Positions 35,229 to 46,268 of a DNA stretch of 64,000 nt are shown piece by piece. The notes under the pieces were generated by a model, which saw only the letters and a program-made list of their open reading frames with translations, made no database searches and was not told the origin of the DNA. The DNA comes from Otis tarda. Its lineage: Eukaryota > Chordata > Aves > Otidiformes > Otididae. The translations under genes were made by a program, and so were the position numbers. The stretch spans positions 96,451,963 through 96,515,962 of the forward strand of contig CM048554.1 in assembly GCA_026413225.1 (NCBI GenBank). Direction: 5' to 3'. The stretch's first letter is position 1. The number at the start of each line of letters is the position of its first letter.

Positions 35229-38200
35229 GAAATGCATTCAGGAAGTAATTTTGTAAATCATACAAACTGTCATGTTCTTGCACAATATTATAAGGCTGCT
35301 ACTGAAGATGTGACCACATGTCGTATAGTAAAGAACTTCCTATCTCTGCAGTGGGCTGTGTCCTATGTAACAATGCTTAGCATTTACAAAGTATTTTATA
35401 TATTCCAAGAACTGTACAAACAATATCTAATTAGTCACAAATTTTGAGCAGTTTATTTGTTGCATCTACACAAGCTTGGAACAAGTTCAGATTTGTTTTG
35501 TTAACACTGAAGAGCAGTTATAAAGAACCCCAGAATACTTACCACATGTAAATAATTCTAGTATTGAGAACTTGTTACAGAAAATCTGGTTACAGAAAAA
35601 AAAAATGCTAAAAAAACCAGAATGTGTAGACTTTGGCCTTTTTCCCCCTCAAGGCTTTTTTTGGGGAAAATTTCAACTCCGAGTTTAGTAACTAATACCC
35701 AGAACTCAAATAACTAAGCAGCTTGTCTTAAAGAGATGCAGCGAGAGAAGAGATTAAGCCCTTACTCTAGTTCAAAATAAGCAGGAAGCTGAATGCCAGT
35801 CTCTGGGATGAGGAAGGCATGAGCTTCTCTGTAAGCTACTAGCTACTTTAAGACATAAGCACTCTTCTTTTCTATAAATAAAATTATGAAAGCAGTAGCT
35901 TTATTATACTATGAAAGAGGGATGTTATTGAGATCCTGAGAAGTTATGCAGACCAAGAAAATGGTCAGCCCAATACTATTCAAAACTAGTGAAAGAACTT
36001 CTGAAGAACATTTTAGTGTATTCTACTTACAGTTGCTTAAGATTGTATTTCTTTAGCACTCTTCTGCATGAATATAATACTAAAATAATAAAAAAATACA
36101 TCAGATAATGCTTCTTAGCCAGAGGGTAACAGCATGCATTCCAAATTGATGTATGAAGCCCCTGCTGCATCTTATAGAGATCTTTTCACACATCCTTGAA
36201 ATGCAACCACTTTAAGTAAAACTCAGCACCTGTTTAACAATGCACAGCAAACCTCACATAATGTTTTACTAGAAGAAAAAGAAATGCAGTGTCCAAATAA
36301 AATGCAGGGGGATTTACTGGCACAGTGTAATTACTTGTGTTGGAATTTGTCCAGGACATCGGGGTTAATGCTCCTACTGTTACAGAAAATCCCTCTAGCT
36401 ATTTAATGGCTTCAAATGGTAGAGGCTGGAGCATGATTTGATGTCTGATATAAAGTAGGTGATGAGAATCTTTGAAAGATCTTCGTCTTTGAGGTTTAAC
36501 TCAGGTTTGAGGGTAGCATAGCACCTACTGTTCCGTGTAGTTGCCAATGATCTATACTACCAAGAAAAAAGAAATGTCAGGCCTTCAGAGAGCTTTGTGA
36601 TCCGCTGAAGGCTATAAGGTTTTTTTCTTGACATTAGGTATACATAATATTGAAAGTATAGGCAATTAAAGGTCACGACTCAAAGAACCACTATCAGCAT
36701 ATGATGTAAAATCATCAGGAAGACTAGGAAGCAAACAAGTCATTCAGGGCTGTATTTCTAATATAGTCACAGTTTCTGCATTATACTGAGCTGAAGTGAT
36801 AGCTCTGTAAATAGGATCTCTCTACTTAAGATACAGTCCTAGAATCTTATTAGGGAAGAACCACATTATATACTGGAAAGAAGAGCTCATAAGCAACATA
36901 TGAAAAATATGTTAATCTGCAGTGAGAACCTTTCCACTGTCGATGAGAGAATTCACAAGTACACAGGTCGAGACCAAAAAAACCCTCTCTCTGATGTTTC
37001 TACTGTAATGGTTTATATAATCAGAAAAGTAATATATTAAGGTAAATTATTTTGGAGAAATTAATCTGCTTTAAGTATTGAAAACTGATTGTATGTTAAT
37101 ATTGTTCATTTTGTAAAAAGGCAGCTTCCACTGAATGCAGGAACTGACAATACAAAAGCTCACATCTGATACACAGGTATGTTTTATCAGCTGTTGAACA
37201 GAAGTAGCGTTAAGATTTCCCTGTGTATGTGTGTGCAGGAGAAGTTTTTTCTAGGATTTGAAAGGTTTATTCATTGATTACACAAGGTATGTGACAAAAG
37301 ATTTTTTAAAAGTACTTTTTCCTCTACTTTACAGTCTATGCAGTTATAAACATATGCAAGTCAGAACGGGAAAGAAAAACCTGGCACATAGACTTTATTT
37401 TAAATTATTCTTACCCAGCTCATCATTGCCTCTATCTTAGCTGTTTCAAGGCATTTAATCTGATTATGTTGTTCTGACGCCTGCTATTTTCAAAGTAAAG
37501 AAATAGAAACCCACTCCTTATTTTGCATCAAGGATAAATAGGTGGAACTGTCCTCTCTTTTCTAAGCATCAGGCAGCTAGTTTAGAAGAGATTAAATGTT
37601 CCAAAAATTTGGATGTCACGATCTCATGGCAACAAATAAGTTTCTCTGGAAATTAAAAATTATCCTTGAAAATCTACCTTAAATCCCATTTAATGGTAGT
37701 TATACTTCTAAGAAATGTGCTTTCAAATTTGTCTTCTAAACTGTATAGAAATGCCTTTAAAATACACTTAAATTATGGCATGACCTCCCTTTAAAAATGA
37801 AAAACATCATACTCCTAATTTACTCTCATCCTTTTGAAATTTTTACCTTATGTTCTTTCCTATAGGGTGAACAAGAAGAATAACTCTAGCACTTCAGCTA
37901 TTAGGAAGCTGAGTTTTAAACATTATGTATAGATTTATAACCCAAGGCTCTTTTCCTCCTTTGCTTACTGATGGAGAAGATAAGAAACAGAAATCACAAG
38001 TCCTTTTTGCAATTTGATGTTGTTTTCCTTCATCTTTTCTTTCATAGGATTAGAATCAATTTTACACAATTGTTGTTCTTCTCAGACAAGCATTGCATTT
38101 TATAAAAGTCAATAATTTTGACCAAATTACTTATAATACAATTTCACGGTAGTTCTCAAACTATTATGACTAATAGTTCTAAACATAAAAAAGCTTTAAC

Positions 38201-38979
38201 ACTATCTGTAGCTTTCTGATTAAAGCATTTTTTAAGTCAAAACTCTGCAGTTAGGCACAAGAACTTCTAATCCACATTCAATAAAAGACTATACTACAGA
38301 AAAAGACTTTTCACTATTCCTTGGAAAAGTCAGGAGATGAACCTTTTTTTCCTTGCACTAAAGAATGAAACATAACTGCTTATCAAAATATCTGGAAAAA
38401 CTCTCACTACATTCAGTTATGAGGTATGTGGAGAGAAAGATAGTGTAGTGATTAAAAAATTGAGAATAAGTCGAACAAATGCTGCAGGCATTGTTTACTA
38501 CAGGTTTATGAAAATGAAGAGAAAGATTCAGTCTCTGGCTTGTATTTTTCTTTCAAAGAAAAGTCATAAAGTGTTATTATATTGAATTGTTCTATTTTAA
38601 AGAGTTATTAAAGTTGTTGCTGAGAACTTGTCTATTTACTTTTCACAAATTATATGTAATACTGAGGACTCATTAATTGTGTCAGAGTCAAACTACAAAT
38701 TCCATTTCTAGTTCTGTCTTTTCCATTTGCAGTTTAAATTGAAAATCTACCACTCTATATTGCAGGAATTAATGCAGCCAAAGTTCTTGAGTTTTAATAG
38801 TTTCTTATTTCAAGTGAAGTCCTTCTGTAGAAAAAAAACCTGGCACTTGTTTGGTTGGTTTTTTTTCCCTCCAAGTCTGAATGCCAAAAAGTGGCATTTT
38901 TCTCTGTCTACCTAACATGTTTGCTTACTGTGTTTTTTATATGGTTGTCTCAATTTGATAAAAATATCTTGTTGGAGTG
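35229..38979. other. AT-rich DNA with a possible ancient MIR/L3-like scrap
   Basis: About 3.75 kb with no gene. The stretch 35370-35445 ('agcatttacaaagtatttta' followed by an AAGAACTGTACAAAC-like segment) resembles the 3' ends of ancient amniote MIR or L3 type retroposons, weakly. The rest is unique AT-rich sequence. Confidence 0.5.
35370..35445 (+). repeat. Possible ancient MIR/L3-like 3' fragment
   Basis: The order 'gcatttacaaag...tttata...ccaag.act.tacaaac...ctaatta' is reminiscent of the conserved end shared by old MIR/L3-type elements (which read like cacaaagcactttacaaac). Only about 75 bp with several mismatches, recognised by eye. Confidence 0.3.
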
Positions 38980-40070
38980 TGTTATGCTCAGCCCCTCACA
39001 ATCCCTTTGGTGAGGTGATGGGCAGCACAGGAGGTTGGAGTCTATGCATAGTGGTATCCTTCTGCTATTCAGTGCTTCTTACTTATTTTCCTTCTGTAGT
39101 GAGTTGACCCTGGCTGAATGCCACGTGCCCACCAAAGCCACTCTATCACTCCCCTCCTCAGCTGGAGAGGGGAGAGAAAATATAATGAAAGGCTCATGGG
39201 TCGAGAAAAGGACAGGGAGATCACTCACCAATTACCATCACTGTTGAAACAGACTCAACTCAGGGAAATTAATTTAATTTATTGCCAATCAAATCAGAGT
39301 AGAGTAATGAGAAATAAAAACAAATCACCACTGCCACTGTTGCTGATTGGCTCAACTTTGGCCATCAGCAGGTCCGTCTTTGAGCTGGCTGGCATTGGAC
39401 GCAGGGGAAGCTTCTAGCAGCTTCTCACAGAAGCTACCTTTGTAACCCCCCCGCTACCAAAATCTTGCCATGCAAATGCAGTACACCTCCACTTCTCCTT
39501 GCTTTCTGCTGCTTCTCTGTACTGGTGTGGGTTCCCTCATGGGCTGCGGTCCCCTCAGGGTTGTCCCTGCTCTGGCATGGGTCATTCATAGTCGCAGTCT
39601 GTCAGGGACTGTTGCAGCATAGGTCACCCATGACTGCAGTCCCCTCAGAAGCATTTTTCCTCATGTGTTTCTTCTTCCAAGGATGTGTCTCCAGCTGTGT
39701 CTCCAACAGTGTTGTTTTCCACGTCTCCTCTGCTTCCTCCTCTATTTCATCCAAAGCTGCGCCTCTTCACATTTCTCCTCTGGTATCCTCTTTTGTGTGT
39801 CTGCCCGTGTCTCCTCTCACATATCTCTTTCTTGTGTCTTCTCACTTCTTTCCTTTTCTGTAACCTTTCAATATGTTCCCACATATCTCCTCGGGTGAGT
39901 TCACATCTCCTCCTTCCAGCTTCCACTCTTTCTTAATTATGTCTGAGGAGTGGTGCTGTGTGTTCCCCTCACTAGCTGCAGTTTTGGAACATAGTGGGGT
40001 GCTTTCAACCACTGCCAAGCCAAGAGTTCATGGCCTCTTCCCACACAGGTGTTAATCTGAGGGGCAAGGG
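38980..40070. mobile_element. Outer LTR-like element interrupted by another LTR
   Basis: The flanks of the LTR at 39095-39485 read as two halves of one element. The left half starts 'tgttatgctcagcccctcac' and carries 'gatgggcagcacaggagg'. The right half has repeated 'ccctcatgggctgcggtccc', 'catgggtcattcatagtcgc' and 'gactgcagtcccctcagaag' blocks, typical of GC-richer bird LTR interiors, then a CT-rich stretch. I could not find a matching end or target duplication, so the right limit is a guess and orientation is left open. It is a fossil. Confidence 0.5.
39095..39485 (-). mobile_element. Short LTR nested in another LTR
   Basis: A block from 'tgtagtgagttgaccctggc' to 'catgcaaatgcagtaca' with the standard bird LTR end regions: 'gtgcccaccaaagccactct' on the left, 'ggggaagcttctagcagctt' and 'aagctacctttgtaaccccc' on the right. 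It is much shorter than the full-size relatives at 24861 and 49801. The flanks CCTTC and CCTCC could be an eroded 5-bp duplication with one difference. The right-hand end is recognisably related to the right ends of copies A and B. It is a fossil. Confidence 0.75.
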
Positions 40071-43000
40071 CAGAGACAGCTCCTAGTCTAATTTCTGAGA
40101 AGGGCTAACAGGTAGAAAGGTGACAGGAAGGAGCAGTGCTCCCGTCCATTCAAAACTCAGGAAACGGAGGAATACAGAGATGTAAAATGCTGAGATCCAA
40201 ATACAGCAATATGTGAGAGTCGCACAGGTTGAGCTTTACCAGAGCTGCATGACATCTTCCAGTTATTATTGCTTATGATAAAAAACAGATACAGATGAAC
40301 AGATAGTACTTGATTTAATTTTTATGAAAGGAAGGGTATGAAAATAGATGCCATTAAGATCATAAATCACATTATGAAGCAGATACACATAAAGAACTTA
40401 TACACACTGTGTAATGAAATACATTTGTTAAAGCATGAAATACTTATATTTTACAGAGAAACCACAACACATGTATTTTAAAATGCACACTACAAAACAT
40501 CTCTTTATAATATAACAGATCCACCAAGTGGACGATTCTCAGATAAAATATACTGTTAGGCTCAAAGCACATTATGTTAAAAATTAATAGATATATACCA
40601 CTTTCTGTATTTTTTCATATCAAAACTGGCAATAGTAGAAATTAGAAAATTAATTCAATTGCATTGCTTATGCTTAGCCTTCTTACATCTATCATAACTT
40701 CACCTTATAGGTCAGCAATACTTGTTTTGTTATGGCTGCTAGTGCCGAGCTGTTTTTGATCTTGACTTGCTAACAATAGTACACTATTAATTCTTCTGCT
40801 ACATCTCAGCTACAAGATGCACTCTAGGTTGTGCTGGAAGACAGCTTGCATTTTGGAGGAAAGAAATTCAATAGTTATTTGGAAAATATAAATTAGTAAG
40901 GAAGTTGCATAAAACGAAATACTGCAGAGTAACAGCCCTATCATATTTAACTACTGCAGGGAAAAATAATTTAATTTAGACTTCCTATATTTATTACATG
41001 CAAATGTGGCTTGAAACAGAGATTTTGTATATGTTATTTCCTCAACTGTGTCTCAACATTGTCTAGGAGAGTGTTATTTGACCTAAGGCAAAGCCACATC
41101 AGAGGCTGTGTTAACAAAAGAAATGGACAATCACGGGCAAGAACTCAACCTCATGCCCCTGTTTGTTAATTAGTATAAATGTATCAACAGACTTTATAGG
41201 CAAAAAAAACCTGTTATGATAATCCACTCTGTCATTTTGCTGAGTACTGGCCTTTAGGTAACAAGCAATTAATTCATTATTTATTTTTGCTAGTAGTCTG
41301 TTACATATTTCTTACAAAAACACTGAGACCTGCAAAAACATATCACGTGAATCTTTATTCTGGTTCTTTCCAGTACCTGCCAGGACCATAAAGCCTTGAC
41401 TATTGAGTGCTTTATTGTTTTTGCTCTTAAAATGTGTCTGATATCAAGTTTACTTTTTCTCCAGGTTCATTTTGCATACCTTGTATCTTGCTATTGCTCA
41501 AATATTCTGCACTGAAAAGACCTCTCTCAGATGCATTCTCCTCTTTAGGTATTTTCAGATAGGTTATGATTCTTTCATTGTCTCTCCTAAATGCCCAAGC
41601 AGATTGTGGGTGAAATCCAGCTCTAGACTCAGACATTTGCATTTAGCTCTCTGTAACATAGGTATCTACATGTAAAAGTAGGTGGACATTGAAGCTTTCA
41701 TTACAGTCTATGGAGATCTAATCAACACAGTCAAAGGCTCCTAGCAAAGTCTTCAGGCAGATATGTCTGCTTTAGAATGAGTTAAGTGTCTCTGCATGCC
41801 ATCAATTATATTGATTAAAATCACAGTCCAATTGCACAGTTATAAGTATTCTGTGCCATTTTAGACACCCTAGACCATCTGAGATATCCATGCTGGACTG
41901 GTAAATGTGACACAGGACGTGCAGGAGAGACATGACCACCTAGAATGATACCTAGAGGATAAGCATCATAAATGCACCAGACACCTCGGTAATTGAGTCA
42001 AGTCTAAGATAGATACCGAATATAAAGGAAACTTAATCATTTAGGCCACTTGTAGATATCAACACTACAGACACCTCAGTGTACATGACTGTATCCAACA
42101 CAGCCCAACTTGCATGGGCTAAATCCAAACTTCTGTGAAACTATACCTCAGGTCTTTTATCGTGTTTGCAAATCATCCACAAACTCAAGCAAGTTTTAAA
42201 GTTAAAAACTGACTGTGATATTCCAGCAGAGATCTTATTAATGCTGAGTACGCATGTAATGTCACCCTTTTTTCCTGCTTAACAATCTTCTATTCACACC
42301 TCTATAGATGGCTTTAGCCCTTTATTATTGATGCATCCCATTTTGTGTAGTTGGCCTTTCATGAATTTCTAAATCCTTTTTCAGAATGATGTCTTTTCAC
42401 TGTCCATTTTGGCTATATTGAAATTAAAATCAGTTGCAGAAGGTAAACTTGATATATATATTTTCACCAAAGTTTCATTACACTCTTCTTTGCATACCAA
42501 GAGGAAGAATCTTCAATAAACCAAGAATTAAAAATAAGTCTAGTGTTCAGAGTCTAATGGACTTTCTGCTTCCAAGATCTTTACCAACTGGATTAACCTA
42601 CATTGGGGATTACTCTAGCACATAACATTTTAGAAGCTCTTAATACTTTTAGAATCTTTCTTCAAAATACATTACCACTAGAGGTTTTTTTTCATCAAAA
42701 AATGAACCAGCAAGAAAACTAGCAGAACATCAGAAGTTCAAAGGAAGAAGAGACAGAAGTTTTGTCAGATATATTTAAATAAATGTATATATTCTAATAG
42801 TAGTTTAATTCCTCCAGAAAAGAATTCTGTCATACAAGAGCATACTAACAGATTTTACTCTTTTGACCCTAAGGATAAACCTCACTGTTTCAGTAGACTT
42901 CAATACAAGCACAAGTTATTTATATGAGGAAAAAGACAGTCAATAAAATACAGCTGTAAAGCATCTTGTAAGAATGGAGGGTAATTTAAAAATCAATTAA

Positions 43001-45803
43001 TTGTTCAGCTTCCAATGAATAGAAATAAAATGTTCTTTTTTCATTGGTGCCTTCGTAGAACTCTCTTATAAACATAACATGCAAAAAACACTTTCAGCAA
43101 CTCCGTCTGCCTGTTGTTGTAATCATTATGTGTCTAAATACTGCAGTCAGTCTAGAAGGACCATAAGACTATCAGCCGCCTTGATGTCTGGAGATGTCTT
43201 TCCCTACCAAAACATGAAATAAACATTTCAGCTATCATTATTAATCTTTAATCTGGGTTGAGTAAAACCTGATGGCTTCAGTCTTGCTTTTTGTGAGTTA
43301 AAAATATTGTAGCAGACAAAAAGAAAGGAAACCAATGTGTTGCAGCCTACAACCACAGAGCAAATGCATGCTTCTCAGAAATCATTGATGAAAAACATGT
43401 CAGTAAGAGTGTGATACTTCTGGTCATTTGCCAGACTTTGAGACCTAAAGTTCCTGAATGTGCCCAAATAATTTTCAATAAAAATTTCAAAGAAAAGACT
43501 TTATTCCAGTGTCATTAAATGTTTGAAAAAAGATGATAGAATACTTCAATCACTGGTTCATTAGATGTTAGCCTTTCATTTCAGAGGTTGTAAATCACCT
43601 CTTTTCAGATAGTGCCAGCAAGGTTTTATATATCACATAATCCCATTTAAATTCTGCAGTGAGCAGGTAATTGAGACTTAAGTGATGTGTCATCCCTGTG
43701 CAGGCCATCTGCACAGGCTGAATTGCATTCAGAGGAAGGCTATGAGAAACTACAGAGCACTCAGTTGCTGCTTGTTGGAAAAATAAGGTAGAAATATTTC
43801 TCCATCTCAATTAATGTGTTGAAATTAATTACAGGCAGTTGTAAAATAGTCCAGACTTTTGTATTTCTATATTGATTGATCAAGTTCAGATCAGAACCTG
43901 TTTTCACCATCTCCAAAAAAGCTCTCATTCGACTGGTTTTGGCTTTATAATTCATGCCACTGAGGAAAACAATGACTGGACCAGAGTCCTTATCCTCTGT
44001 GTTTTGTATGTGTAGAAAAAAAGAAAAAAAAAAAAAAAAAAAAAAGCAATGTTCCTTGCAGTTTTCAAAACATTACATAAAGAACCTTCATCCTCCTAAC
44101 CCTTCCCCCTCCCCCACATCTATCTTTATAAAGCTGCCATAGTCAAACTGATAGTGACAGTGGCAAAGAAGCAAAGAAGGAGAGGAGAAGTTGAATTATA
44201 GAGTACTATAAAATTATGGTTACATTAACAGAATTTTCAGGTAATATAGGACCATAGTCGTTTCTAGGCAACAAAATGAATACAATATCTTTTCAAATCC
44301 TTAGAAGTCTTCCTCTGATAGGTATATACTTATTTTTATAATACTTTATTTTGTCCATCTAAAGACATCTAATTTATTTCTTCAGTAAATAAGCATTCAG
44401 TCCAGTCTATACTTTGGACAGTAAATTATCTCAGTCTCTTTTTCTTCTTCCACTTCCTATCTATGCTGAAATGCATAAAAAGAGGGAAAATAATAGCCTG
44501 TGGGTGGCTTGTCATCTTGACTTGGAATATTAAAGTAAGTGGCTTGCTCTGATTATCACAGTCATTGCTACTATGAAAGTATTGCCGGAAACAGAAGGAC
44601 TAATTGAATATACATTCTATACTTGTGTAGAGACTAAGCAATAAAATTAGTAATCATCAAGTGAGAGAAATCTTTTCTAACAGAGGATGTATACGGAAAT
44701 TTAGCCAATGGCATTGTACTTTTTCTGGTTAGAGAGATATATATATGTGTGTATTTATAGAAAGGGACAGCCAAAGAACACGGTCAAATAAACAATAACA
44801 AAACATGACAATAGTGGAGTTGCACTGACTGATAATAGACTGTGAGTGTGTGAAGAAATGCCTGCAGCACACCCAAGGCATGCATTAATCACATTTACTA
44901 TACATTCTGCGTTGTGGGGTTATGATTTTAAAATATGCCTGGAAAAGTAAATCTATTGAGGGTTGAAGTGCTTTGAAGCACTTGATTGTAGCAAGCAAGA
45001 TTCTTGTGGACTCTATTTGCCTTTTTATTACTAGAAATAACTTTTTGCCTTTGCATTTTCAGGTCATTTGCAAGCTGACTAATTTCAGCAAAACTCCTTT
45101 CCCTACTTGAAAGTAGAAGCAATTGTCAAACTGAAAGACAGATGGCCAGATCCTAAGATGAAGGGTAAGAGCTTGTGTACAAAATTCTATGTGTTTGTGG
45201 TAAAACTCCCTTGTGCCTATTATCATCTTATCCTTCAAGGTAAAGACAGGCATGTACATGCAGCTCAGAAATGGCTTCTGGTTTAGGATTTACTTTCACT
45301 GATGCCTTCAAAGATTGTTTTAATGTATTCCTTCCCCTCACAGCAAAAGCGCAAGATGATCAAATATGATCTGAATTCTGGGAGGTTGTATAAGAATAAC
45401 AAACACTAAATTATTAGCTATATCTGTTGGAGATATTTTGTCTCATACTAGACTAAATACCTATGTGGTAAAAGGAAATGAGAGATGGAGAAGCCATCCC
45501 TCCTGTTGAGCAGATACATAGTTTACTAGCTCTATCTTAATCTATGTTTGTTACTGGACATATTAAATGAGTAAATTATTGAACCCTCCTAGTACTTTGC
45601 AGATTGTTTCCTTTCAGATAATAATACTTTTTTTTGAAATAAAAAGAAAAATATGAGGATGACAGCTAATGATAAACTCATACTTAACACAACTTTTTTT
45701 TTTCGGCTAAGCATATTGGACCTTTCTTAGCTCCATAAAAGGATTATTTCCTTTGACTTACACGGACAGTGAATCAGATCATGTTAAATAGCAGCTCTCA
45801 AAA
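40071..45803. other. AT-rich DNA with one possible unclassified repeat, no gene seen
   Basis: About 5.7 kb. Bases 41640-42160 have a distinct texture (many CACCTAGA, TAGGTA and GACACCT words) and may be a decayed interspersed repeat of unknown family. A 30-nt A run with one G lies at 44016-44045. No exon or RNA gene could be supported. Confidence 0.5.
44016..44045. repeat. Poly(A) simple repeat
   Basis: Thirty bases, all A except one G. No retroposed gene body is recognisable immediately upstream on either strand. Confidence 0.9.
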
Positions 45804-45808
45804 CACTT
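45804..45808. repeat. Target site duplication CACTT (left)
   Basis: CACTT precedes the LTR start and recurs at 46264-46268. Confidence 0.75.
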
Positions 45809-46263
45809 TTTCCTGGTTCCAGCTAAGAGAGAATTAGTTTTCCCTGGAGCTTGGAGAGGAGCTGGAGCTGGTGGCAGGTGTGGCTCGGGGACACAGCTGG
45901 GATAGTTTACTAATTAGCCAAAAGGCTATTGAATACCATGTGATGTCGTACTCGGTATATAAAGTGGGGACAGTGCTAAGGTGCAGATTTTTGCTACTTG
46001 GGAGTAAGCTGGGTGTCAGGATCCACTGTGAGCTATTGTACCATGAACAATGTGCTTAGTATATTCTGTTATTGCTATTGTTTTCCTTCTCTGTTTTCTG
46101 TTCCTTTGCTGTTTTGTTTAAGTTATTATCCCAGTCCATGAGTTTTGCATTTCTTTTTCTGCTGTTTCTCCTCCCCATCCCAGTGGTGGGGCAGGGAGAG
46201 GGTGGGTGGAGTGAGCAAACCACTGCATGGTATTTAATTGCTGAGTGAAGCTAAACCACAAAA
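45809..46263 (+). mobile_element. Solo LTR, short avian ERVL-like form
   Basis: An LTR of about 455 bp in plus orientation. It runs from a TCCTGGTT-type start to an AAACCACAAAA-type end and is bounded by the 5-bp duplication CACTT. It holds the typical 'ggctattgaataccatgtga' plus 'tgatgtcgtactcggtatat' promoter block, a TATA box (45956-45963), and a U5-like end with 'ccccatcccagtggtggggc' and 'agtgaagctaaaccac'. It is short against the roughly 1.15-kb copies elsewhere. No internal region remains. The end bases are somewhat eroded, so it is older than copies A-C. Confidence 0.85.
45956..45963 (+). promoter_or_regulatory. TATA box of the short LTR
   Basis: TATATAAA, just downstream of a CATGTGATGTCGT segment (a CRE-like TGATGTC), in the position expected for the U3 core promoter of this LTR. 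Present activity is unknown. Confidence 0.65.
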
Positions 46264-46268
46264 CACTT
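46264..46268. repeat. Target site duplication CACTT (right)
   Basis: Identical to 45804-45808; closes the integration site of the short LTR. Confidence 0.75.

Noticed and set aside
39465-39936. Plus frames of 77-132 codons, one rich in Ser, Phe and Leu with a membrane-protein look
   Set aside because: They fall in CT-rich LTR-like DNA; CT-rich sequence translates into Ser/Leu/Phe in any frame, and three overlapping frames are open at once.
41427-41642. A 71-codon minus frame with a balanced amino-acid make-up
   Set aside because: It looked more protein-like than most, but there are no flanking splice signals I trust, no family motif, and it borders a probable repeat.
44016-44045. A poly(A) run as the tail of a processed retrogene
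   Set aside because: No gene-like sequence or AATAAA stands immediately upstream on the plus strand, so a simple repeat is the better reading.
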